This document shows, piece by piece, positions 57,538 to 64,000 of a DNA stretch of 64,000 nt. The stretch lies in NCBI RefSeq assembly GCF_001704155.1, contig NZ_CP016294.1:3469501-3533500 (forward strand), given 5' to 3'. The stretch's first letter is position 1. Every line of letters begins with the position of its first letter. The stretch comes from Stenotrophomonas rhizophila (GTDB lineage Bacteria > Pseudomonadota > Gammaproteobacteria > Xanthomonadales > Xanthomonadaceae). The position numbers were made by a program, and so were the translations under genes. Below the pieces are notes generated by a model that saw nothing but the letters and a program-made list of their open reading frames with translations, was not told where the DNA came from and made no database searches.

Positions 57538-58588
57538 GATTGTCGTATTGCCCGGTGATGGCATCGGTCCGGAAGTCGCCGCGGCCGCGGTTGCGGTGCT
57601 GGGCGCCGTGGCCCAACGCTTTGCCCACACCTTCCATTTCAGCGAACACGATATCGGCGGCATCGCCATCGACCGCCACGGCGAGCCGCTGCCGGCGGCC
57701 ACGCTGGAGGCCTGCCGCCAGGCCGATGCGATCCTGCTGGGCGCGGTGGGCGGCCCGAAGTGGTCCGACCCGAACGCGAAAGTGCGCCCGGAACAGGGCC
57801 TGCTGGCCATCCGCAAGGCGCTGGGGCTGTACGCCAACCTGCGCCCGGTGCGCACCCACCCGGCCGCGCTGGGCGCCTCGCCGATCAAGGCCGAGCTGCT
57901 GGAGGGCGTGGACTTCGTGGTGGTGCGCGAGCTCACCGGCGGCATCTACTTCGGCGAGAAGACGCGCACGGCCGACACCGCCAGTGACCTGTGCAGCTAC
58001 AGCGTCGGCGAGATCGAGCGGGTGATGCGCAGTGCGTTCCGGTTGGCACGGCAGCGCCGTGGCAAGGTCACCTCGGTGGACAAGGCCAACGTGCTGGAAA
58101 CTTCGCGCCTGTGGCGTGACGTGGCGGCGCGGATCGGCCGCGAGGAATTCCCGGAGATCGCGCTGGAGCACCAGCTGGTGGATTCGATGGCCATGCACCT
58201 GCTGGCCAAGCCGCGCGAGTACGACGTGATCGTGACCGAGAACATGTTCGGCGACATCCTCACCGACGAGGCTTCGATGCTGGCCGGTTCGCTGGGCCTG
58301 CTGCCGTCGGCGTCGTTGGGTGAGCCGGGTGCGGTGGGCATTTACGAGCCGATCCACGGCTCGGCCCCGGACATCGCCGGAAAGGGCATCGCCAACCCGT
58401 ACGCCACGATCTTCAGCGCTGCGATGCTGCTGCGCCATTCGCTGGGATTGGAAGCCGAAGCAGCCGCCGTGGAAGCGGCCGTACATGCCGCGCTGGACGA
58501 TGGGGTGTTCACCGCCGACCTGGCCGCCAAGGGCCAGGCGGTGAGCACCACGCAGGCCACCGACGCGGTGTTGGCGCGTCTGGGATAA
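57527..58588 (+). CDS. leuB: 3-isopropylmalate dehydrogenase
   Basis: An NAD enzyme oxidising and decarboxylating 3-isopropylmalate. 353 aa. [77 protein letters not shown] and [19 protein letters not shown] are the family signatures. The ATG at 57527 is chosen because it opens the canonical N-terminus and overlaps leuD. It is the last gene of the operon. Confidence 0.97.
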   Translation: MHAEIVVLPGDGIGPEVAAAAVAVLGAVAQRFAHTFHFSEHDIGGIAIDRHGEPLPAATLEACRQADAILLGAVGGPKWSDPNAKVRPEQGLLAIRKALGLYANLRPVRTHPAALGASPIKAELLEGVDFVVVRELTGGIYFGEKTRTADTASDLCSYSVGEIERVMRSAFRLARQRRGKVTSVDKANVLETSRLWRDVAARIGREEFPEIALEHQLVDSMAMHLLAKPREYDVIVTENMFGDILTDEASMLAGSLGLLPSASLGEPGAVGIYEPIHGSAPDIAGKGIANPYATIFSAAMLLRHSLGLEAEAAAVEAAVHAALDDGVFTADLAAKGQAVSTTQATDAVLARLG

Positions 58589-58619
58589 GCGGCGCGCCGG
58601 GTAGAGCGGCGGCGGAATG

Positions 58620-58700
58620 GTAGAGCGGACTGTTAGTCCGCTGCTTTCGGCGCAGACCCACACACCGCGCGAACGGCAGCGGACTGACAGTCCGCTCTAC
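58620..58700. repeat. Inverted pair of SMAG-type hairpins
   Basis: Two GTAG hairpins face each other: 58620-58644 (GTAGAGCGGACTG, AGTCCGCTGC) and its mirrored partner 58676-58700. The pair can also fold into one long stem. It closes the leu operon. Confidence 0.75.
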
Positions 58701-58702
58701 CC

Positions 58703-58790
58703 CTTGTGCATCCCGTTCGGGATACACAAGGCTGCCATGCCCCGTGGGCATGGCAGCGCCGGACGAGGCCCTACTGGGCCTCGTCCGGCT
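58703..58790. terminator. Three consecutive hairpins, leuB to RND pump
   Basis: Stems CTTGTGCATCCC/GGGATACACAAG, GCTGCCATGCCC/GGGCATGGCAGC and GGACGAGGCCC/GGGCCTCGTCC follow one another. The last one overlaps the end of the RND gene. None has a long U tract. Together they probably form a bidirectional block between the convergent leu and efflux operons. Confidence 0.55.
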
Positions 58791-61700
58791 TCACCCGGAA
58801 CCACGCCGCATACAACGCCGGCAGGAACACCAGCGTCAGCACAGTGCCGACAATCAACCCGCCCATGATCGAGATCGCCATCGAGCCGTAGAAGGCACTG
58901 CGCGACAGCGGGATCATCGCCAGCACCGCCGCCAGCGCGGTCAGCACGATCGGGCGGAAGCGGCGCACGGTGGCGTCGATGATCGCGTGCCAGCGGTCAT
59001 GGCCGGCGTCGATGTCCTGCTGGATCTGGTCGATCAGGATCACCGAGTTGCGCATGATCATGCCCGCCAGCGCAATCGTGCCCAGCAACGCCACGAACCC
59101 GAACGGGGCGCGGAACAGCAGCAGGAACAGCGTGGCCCCGATGATGCCCAGCGGTGCGGTCACCAGCACCATCGCCGCGCGCGAGAAACTGCGCAGCTGC
59201 AGCATCAGCAACGTCGCCACCACGATCAGGAACAGCGGCATGCCGGCCTTGATCGAATCCTGTCCGCGCGCCGAATCCTCCACCGTGCCGCCGGTCTCCA
59301 GCAGGTACCCCGACGGCAGCTCGGCACGGATGCCGTCCAGCGTCGGCAGGATCTGCTGCACCACGTCCAGCGGCTGCGTGGCGTCGCCGACGTCGGCGCG
59401 CACGGTCACCGTCGGCAGCCGGTTGCGGTGCCAGATGATGCCGTCTTCGAACACATACTCCAGCCGCGCCACCTGCGACAGCGTTACCGAGGTGCCGCTG
59501 GCGGTCGGAATCGCCAGGCTGCCCAGCATGTCCAGCCGAACCCGCTCGTTTTCCGGGCCGCGCAGCAGCATCTCGATCAGGCGGTTGCCTTCGCGGTACG
59601 TGCTCACGCTCATGCCCGACAGCGAGGTGCCCAGCAACTGGCTCACCTGCGCACTGCTTACCCCCAGCGCGCGCGCACGATCCTGGTCGATCACCAGTCG
59701 CACCACCTTGCTCGGCTCGCTCCAGTCCAGGTTCACGTTGATCACGTGCGGGTTCTCGCGCACCTTGGCCTGCACCTGCCGCGCGATCGCCTGCACCTGG
59801 TCGATGTGCTCGCCGGAAATGCGCATCTGCACCGGGTAGCCCACCGGCGGTCCGTTTTCCAGGCGGGTCACGCGCATCTGCACGTCGGTGAACTGCGGAA
59901 TCACGTCCTTGATCAGCCAGTCGCGCGTGGCCTCGCGCGCGTCGGCGTTTTCGGTCAGCACCACGAACTGCGAGAAATTGGTGGCGGGCAGCTGCTGGTC
60001 CAGCGGCAGGTAGAAACGCGGCGAACCGGTTCCCACGTAGGCCACGTAGTTGCTGATGCCCTCACGGCCGTGCAGCAGCTTTTCCAGCTTTGCCGCCTGC
60101 GCCTTGGTCGCCTCCAGCGAGGCGCCTTCCGCCAGCTCGATGTCCACCATCAGTTCCGGCCGGGTCGAGTCCGGGAAGAACTGCTGCGGCACGAAGCGGA
60201 AGATCAGCAGCGAGAACACGAACAGCGCCGCGGTGGCCCCGATCACCCACCAGCGATGGCGCAGGCAGGTATCCAGAAAGCGCCGGAAGCGCGTGTAGAA
60301 CGGACGCTGGTACGGATCGTGGTCGTGTGCGTGCTGCTTGGGCACGATCCAGCGTGCCAACGCGGGGTAGCGGTCGCCCCATGCCGCGCGGCGGGCCTGC
60401 CAGCGCGCGGCGACGCTGCCCGGCTTTGGCGGCTGCGGATTGAACAGGTCCGGCAGCATCTTGTCGCCCAGGTACGGAATGAACAGCACCGCCGCGATCC
60501 ACGACACCACCAGCGCGATGGTCACCACCTGGAACAGCGAACGGGTGTATTCGCCGGTGCTGGAGGCGGCCGTGGCAATCGGCAGGAAGCCGGCGGCGGT
60601 GATCAGCGTACCGGTCAGCATCGGGAACGCGGTGCTCTCCCAGGCGAAGCTGGCCGCGCGCAGGCGGTCGTAGCCCTGCTCCATCTTGGTGGCCATCATC
60701 TCCACCGCGATGATCGCATCGTCCACCAGCAGGCCCAGCGCCAGCACCAGCGCGCCCAGCGAGATCTTGTGCAGGCCGATGTCGAAGTAGTGCATGACGA
60801 AGAACGTCATCGCCAGCACCAGCGGAATGGTCACGCCCACCACCAGGCCGGTGCGCAGGCCCAGCGAGAAGAAGCTCACCAGCAGCACGATCACCACCGC
60901 TTCAGTGAGCACCTGCACGAACTCGCCCACCGATTCTTCCACTGCATGCGGCTGGTCGGAGACCTTGCGCAGCTGCATGCCGGCGGGCAGCGTCTTCTGC
61001 AGGCGCTCGAACTCGGCATCCAGGGTGGTGCCCAGCTTGAGGATGTCGCCGCCGTCCTTCATCGCCACCGCGATGCCGATGGCGTCTTCGCCCATGAAGC
61101 GCATCTTCGGCGAGGCCGGGTCGGCAAAGCCGCGCTTGACCTCGGCGATGTCGCCCAGGTGCACGGTGCGGTCGCCGGCCTGGATCGGGAAGCGGCGGAT
61201 GTCGTCCACGCTCTGGAACTGGCCGGTGACGCGCAGCTGCACGCGGTCGGTGGGGGTTTCAAAGAAGCTGGTGGCGGCAATCGCATTCTGGTCGGCCAGC
61301 GCCTGCTGCACCTGCTGCAGCGACACGCCCAGCGTGGCCAGCTTGGTATTGGACAGTTCGATCCAGACCTTCTCGTCCTGCAGGCCCTCCAGCTCGATCT
61401 TGCCCACGTCCGGCACCCGCTGCAGTTCCAGCTGGATGCGGTCGGCATAGTCGCGCATCACCGCGTAGTCGAAGCCCTGACCGGTCAGTGCGTAGATGTT
61501 GCCGAAGGTATCGCCGAACTCGTCGTTGAAGAACGGGCCGACGATTTCGCGCGGCAGGGTCGGCTTGATGTCGCCCACGCGCTTGCGCACCTGGTACCAC
61601 AGTTCCGGGATCGCCTTGGAGCGCAGGCTGTCCTTGGCCGCGAAGATCACCTGCGATTCGCCCGGGCGCGAGTACGAGCGGATGAATTCGTACTGCCCGG

Positions 61701-61929
61701 TATTGAGCAGCGCCTTTTCGATCGGCTCGGTCACCTGCCGCGAGACCTGCTCGGCGGTGGCGCCCGGCCACATCGTGCGCACCACCATCACCTTGAAGGT
61801 GAACGGCGGATCCTCGGACTGGCCCAGGTGTTTGTACGACCAGGCGCCAATGATGGCGAAGGCCAGCATCGCAAACAGCACCAGCGCGCGGTTGCCCAGC
61901 GCCCATTCGGAAAGATTGAACCGGCGCAC
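58771..61929 (-). CDS. RND efflux pump permease
   Basis: A 1052-aa inner-membrane multidrug-type proton antiporter (HAE-1 class). N-terminus MRRFNLSEWALGNRALVLFAMLAFAIIGAWSYKHLGQSEDP, two large periplasmic loops, and transmembrane segment 4 with the proton-relay Asp pair in GALVLALGLLVDDAIIAVEMM. LGTIALAGMIMRNSVILIDQIQ near the end is the second repeat. It lies just after the membrane fusion protein gene, and a TetR regulator is divergent. No outer-membrane channel gene is present. The substrate cannot be read from sequence. Confidence 0.94.
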   Translation of the reverse strand: MRRFNLSEWALGNRALVLFAMLAFAIIGAWSYKHLGQSEDPPFTFKVMVVRTMWPGATAEQVSRQVTEPIEKALLNTGQYEFIRSYSRPGESQVIFAAKDSLRSKAIPELWYQVRKRVGDIKPTLPREIVGPFFNDEFGDTFGNIYALTGQGFDYAVMRDYADRIQLELQRVPDVGKIELEGLQDEKVWIELSNTKLATLGVSLQQVQQALADQNAIAATSFFETPTDRVQLRVTGQFQSVDDIRRFPIQAGDRTVHLGDIAEVKRGFADPASPKMRFMGEDAIGIAVAMKDGGDILKLGTTLDAEFERLQKTLPAGMQLRKVSDQPHAVEESVGEFVQVLTEAVVIVLLVSFFSLGLRTGLVVGVTIPLVLAMTFFVMHYFDIGLHKISLGALVLALGLLVDDAIIAVEMMATKMEQGYDRLRAASFAWESTAFPMLTGTLITAAGFLPIATAASSTGEYTRSLFQVVTIALVVSWIAAVLFIPYLGDKMLPDLFNPQPPKPGSVAARWQARRAAWGDRYPALARWIVPKQHAHDHDPYQRPFYTRFRRFLDTCLRHRWWVIGATAALFVFSLLIFRFVPQQFFPDSTRPELMVDIELAEGASLEATKAQAAKLEKLLHGREGISNYVAYVGTGSPRFYLPLDQQLPATNFSQFVVLTENADAREATRDWLIKDVIPQFTDVQMRVTRLENGPPVGYPVQMRISGEHIDQVQAIARQVQAKVRENPHVINVNLDWSEPSKVVRLVIDQDRARALGVSSAQVSQLLGTSLSGMSVSTYREGNRLIEMLLRGPENERVRLDMLGSLAIPTASGTSVTLSQVARLEYVFEDGIIWHRNRLPTVTVRADVGDATQPLDVVQQILPTLDGIRAELPSGYLLETGGTVEDSARGQDSIKAGMPLFLIVVATLLMLQLRSFSRAAMVLVTAPLGIIGATLFLLLFRAPFGFVALLGTIALAGMIMRNSVILIDQIQQDIDAGHDRWHAIIDATVRRFRPIVLTALAAVLAMIPLSRSAFYGSMAISIMGGLIVGTVLTLVFLPALYAAWFRVKPDEAQ

Positions 61930-61933
61930 GGGC

Positions 61934-63064
61934 TCAGTGCCCCTTGGCCGTGGCAGCAGGCGCGGCGGCCGGCTTCAGCACCGGGCGGTTCTGCCGGTCC
62001 ACCGGGGTGACCGCCTGGCCTTCGCGCAGCAGGTGCCCGCCGGCGGCCACCACCCAATCCTGTGCGGCCACGCCGGACAGCACCGGCACCGCGTCGGGGC
62101 CATAGGCACCCACGGTCACCGGCGTGGCCTTGATCGCGCCATTGGACGGGTTCACCACCCACACGCTGGCCTTGCCATCGGCGCCGCGCAGCACCGCGCC
62201 CAGCGGCAGCTGCAATGTGCCGGTGCGGCCGGCGGCGGCGAACACGCGCGCGCTCTGGCCCAGTTCCACTTCAGCGGCCGCCTCCGGCGCCAGGCTGACC
62301 CGGGTGGCGTAGGTACGCGCCTGTGCATCGGCAGCGGGGGCGATCTCGCGGATCGTGCCCGGCAGCATCTGGCCCGGCTTGTTCCACAGCTCCACCTGCA
62401 CGTCCTGGCCAACCTGGTAATCGCGGATGTTGCTTTCCGGCAGGGCGATAAGCACCTCGCGGCCACCATCAGCGGCCAGGGTGAACACCGTCTGCCCGGC
62501 GCCGACTACCTGCCCGGCTTCGGCCTGGCGGCTGGCGATCACGCCATCGGCCGGCGCGCGCAGCTGCGCGTAACCGGTCTGGTTGCGGGCCACCGCCAGG
62601 TTGGCGCGGGCGGCATTGGCCTGCCCCTGCGCGGCCTTGAACGCGGCGGTCTGTGCATCCAGGGCGGACTGGCTGACCAGCTGCTGCTCGGCCAGCGTGG
62701 CGTAGCGCTTCTGGTCATCGCGGGCGCGCACCAGGTCGGCTTCGGCTGCGGCCAGCTGCGCCTGCGAGGCGCTTGCCTGCGAGGCGAAATCGGCGGCATC
62801 CAGTTCGGCCAGCAGGTCGCCCTTGCGCACGCGCTGGCCGGCATCGACATGCCGCTTGACCAGGTTGCCCCCGACCCGGAACGACAGCGGGCTTTCCTGC
62901 AGCGCATGCACCTCGCCCGGGTAGGCCGCCACTTCCTGGCCGCTCACCGTGCCCGGCTGCACCACCAGCACCGGGATCGGTGCGGCCGGCTCGGCGTCCT
63001 GTTTGCCACACGCCGCCAGCATCAACGCCAGCAGGCTACCGCCCATCCATCGCAAGTTGTTCAT
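61934..63064 (-). CDS. Efflux membrane fusion (periplasmic adaptor) lipoprotein
   Basis: A 376-aa lipoprotein with signal LLALMLAAC (lipidated Cys at 18). The order is lipoyl/barrel-sandwich half (VHALQESPLSFRVGGNLVKRHVDAGQRVRKGDLLAELDAADF), an alpha-helical hairpin (ASASQAQLAAAEADLVRARDDQKRYATLAEQQLVSQSALDAQTAAFKAAQ), the return half (YAQLRAPADGVIASRQAEAGQVVGAG) and a beta-barrel. It links the RND permease to an outer-membrane channel. The stop is 4 nt from the permease start. Confidence 0.94.
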   Translation of the reverse strand: MNNLRWMGGSLLALMLAACGKQDAEPAAPIPVLVVQPGTVSGQEVAAYPGEVHALQESPLSFRVGGNLVKRHVDAGQRVRKGDLLAELDAADFASQASASQAQLAAAEADLVRARDDQKRYATLAEQQLVSQSALDAQTAAFKAAQGQANAARANLAVARNQTGYAQLRAPADGVIASRQAEAGQVVGAGQTVFTLAADGGREVLIALPESNIRDYQVGQDVQVELWNKPGQMLPGTIREIAPAADAQARTYATRVSLAPEAAAEVELGQSARVFAAAGRTGTLQLPLGAVLRGADGKASVWVVNPSNGAIKATPVTVGAYGPDAVPVLSGVAAQDWVVAAGGHLLREGQAVTPVDRQNRPVLKPAAAPAATAKGH

Positions 63065-63134
63065 GAGGTCCTGGACCTTGAATTGCCGGGGGAAACCGTC
63101 TGGAAGCAACACTCTATTCCACGACGGCTAATAG

Positions 63135-63180
63135 TGAACCAGTCGGTATAGTATAAATATCGAACCGATTGGTCTAGTAT
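63135..63180. promoter_or_regulatory. Divergent operator/promoter for the RND operon and TetR
   Basis: Two imperfect 10-nt palindromes, ACCAGTCGGT (63138-63147) and ACCGATTGGT (63164-63173), repeat 26 nt apart on centres. An A/T-rich -10-like TATAGTATAAAT lies between. The minus-strand complement offers TATACT as a -10 for the efflux operon. Binding by the TetR protein is inferred. Confidence 0.55.
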
Positions 63181-63187
63181 TGTTTGC

Positions 63188-63859
63188 ATGACCGATCCGA
63201 CCACTTCAGCCGTGCCGTCCAAGCCTGCCGCCAAGGCAGCCGGGCCCGGCCGTCCCAAGGATCTGGGCAAGCGCGCGGCCATCCTTGATGCGGCCAAGGC
63301 ATTGTTCGTGGACCAGGGCTATGGCGGCGTCAGCATGGACAGCATCGCGGCCCAGGCCGGCGTATCCAAGCTGACCGTTTACAGCCATTTCGGCGACAAA
63401 GAAACGCTTTTCACCGAAGCTGTGAAGTCAACCTGCGTCGAGATGCTGCCGGACGCGCTGTTCGTCACCGACGCCGATGGCGCGCTGCGCGAGCAGCTGC
63501 TGGGCATCGGCCGGGCCTTCTTCACCATGATCACCTCGCCGGCGGCCGTGGCCGTGCAGCGGGTGATGATGGCCCCCGATACCGACGACCGTATCCGCGA
63601 GATGTTCTGGGTGGCCGGCCCGCAGCGCACCAGCGATGCCCTGGCCGAATTCCTGCGGGCCCGCACCGAGCGTGGCGAACTGGAGATCACCGACTTCCAG
63701 ACCGCCGCCCTGCAGTTCTTCACCCTCATCAAAGGTGAGCTGCATACGCATATGATGTGCGGGCTGCGAACGGCCCCGGCCGAGTGCGACGCCGACGCCC
63801 ATGTCGAGGCCAGCGTGACCTTCTTCCTGAGGGCTTACGCCACCCGCCCCGGGCGGTGA
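63188..63859 (+). CDS. TetR/AcrR family regulator
   Basis: A 223-aa repressor. The N-terminal HTH is AAILDAAKALFVDQGYGGVSMDSIAAQAGVSKLTVYSHFGDKETLF at about 35-80, preceded by a basic, Pro/Lys-rich 30-residue extension (SKPAAKAAGPGRPKDLGKR). The C-terminal ligand domain is of AcrR_C type (FFTMITSPAAVAVQRVMM). It is divergent from the RND operon and probably controls it. The start at 63188 is only 8 nt after the TAGTAT motif, so a leaderless or short-leader mRNA is possible. Confidence 0.92.
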   Translation: MTDPTTSAVPSKPAAKAAGPGRPKDLGKRAAILDAAKALFVDQGYGGVSMDSIAAQAGVSKLTVYSHFGDKETLFTEAVKSTCVEMLPDALFVTDADGALREQLLGIGRAFFTMITSPAAVAVQRVMMAPDTDDRIREMFWVAGPQRTSDALAEFLRARTERGELEITDFQTAALQFFTLIKGELHTHMMCGLRTAPAECDADAHVEASVTFFLRAYATRPGR

Positions 63860-63963
63860 TGACAACATGAATGGACCGGAGGTCGCGGTGACTTCCGGCA
63901 CTGCGACCCCGGCGCGACGGCAGCGATGCTCTCAGCGCGCCGCCGGCTCCCGGCACCGGTAAA

Positions 63964-64000
63964 ATGGCCGGCCCACTGCGCTGGATTAAGAACCTCATGA
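63964..64000 (+). CDS. Possible start of the next gene (cut by window end)
   Basis: An ATG followed by AGPLRWIKNLM at the window edge, with strong G/C third bases. It is too short to identify. It may be a gene on the plus strand downstream of TetR, or chance. Confidence 0.25.
   Translation, partial: MAGPLRWIKNLM

Noticed and set aside
58744..62010. 1088-codon plus-strand ORF opposite the RND permease
   Set aside because: It is a shadow of the permease with a low-complexity His/Arg/Gln composition.

Overview
The window looks like chromosome of a high-GC gammaproteobacterium of the Xanthomonadaceae, most likely Stenotrophomonas. The basis is the strong G/C third-position bias, gene neighbourhoods typical of the family (zapA-6S RNA-fau, a merged ilv-leu operon, PPi-dependent phosphofructokinase near an H+-pyrophosphatase), and about ten short GTAG-headed hairpins (GTAG, a 5-10 bp stem, a 2-4 nt loop) that resemble the SMAG repeats described in Stenotrophomonas maltophilia. 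No IS element, prophage, CRISPR array, tRNA or rRNA was found. This is core genome with dispersed repeats.

Layout. 1-611: gene-free, repeat-rich. 612-6656: pepP and a YgfB-like protein on minus, then zapA, the 6S RNA gene with promoter and terminator, fau, an EVE protein, rpiA, a DUF192 lipoprotein and a SirB1-type protein. 6718-12380: rubredoxin, thiE-hemL, azurin, a HAD hydrolase, argD and a potassium channel. 12488-19481: an unknown low-GC ORF, an HSDL2-like dehydrogenase, a lipoprotein, a small membrane protein, a lipopolysaccharide-kinase-like protein, a DedA/PAP2/LssY fusion, a Lon-N-domain protein and mpl. 19850-24754: adk, PPi-phosphofructokinase, a secreted unknown and the H+-pyrophosphatase. 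24869-30915: haem acquisition (DUF454, heme oxygenase, DUF2789, TonB receptor with signalling domain, FecR, FecI-type sigma). 30970-33431: a beta-propeller protein, a regulator with two helix-turn-helix domains and a secreted unknown. 33617-42789: soluble pyrophosphatase, REC-HDOD protein, TonB receptor, AraC regulator, CadC-like membrane regulator and a channel-like protein. 42825-48454: thiC behind a TPP riboswitch, a BCCT transporter and gamma-glutamyltransferase. 48723-58588: an attenuator-controlled ilvC-ilvG-ilvM-ilvA-leuA-(methyltransferase)-leuC-leuD-leuB operon. 58771-63859: RND pump, membrane fusion protein and a divergent TetR regulator.

How the parts work together. The ilv-leu cluster carries nearly the whole branched-chain pathway on one probable transcript. 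It is preceded by a 42-codon leader with seven consecutive Leu/Val/Ile codons and by mutually exclusive antiterminator and terminator hairpins. PPi-phosphofructokinase, H+-pyrophosphatase and soluble pyrophosphatase all compete for pyrophosphate. The sigma/FecR/receptor trio with heme oxygenase forms a cell-surface-signalling haem uptake and degradation module, probably Fur-controlled.

The observations most worth a second look are: a SAM methyltransferase inside the leucine operon; a 191-bp sequence present twice in inverted orientation about 46 kb apart; a PAP2 domain lacking its PSGH motif; a KARI with an altered cofactor loop; and a two-HTH regulator paired with an orphan propeller protein.
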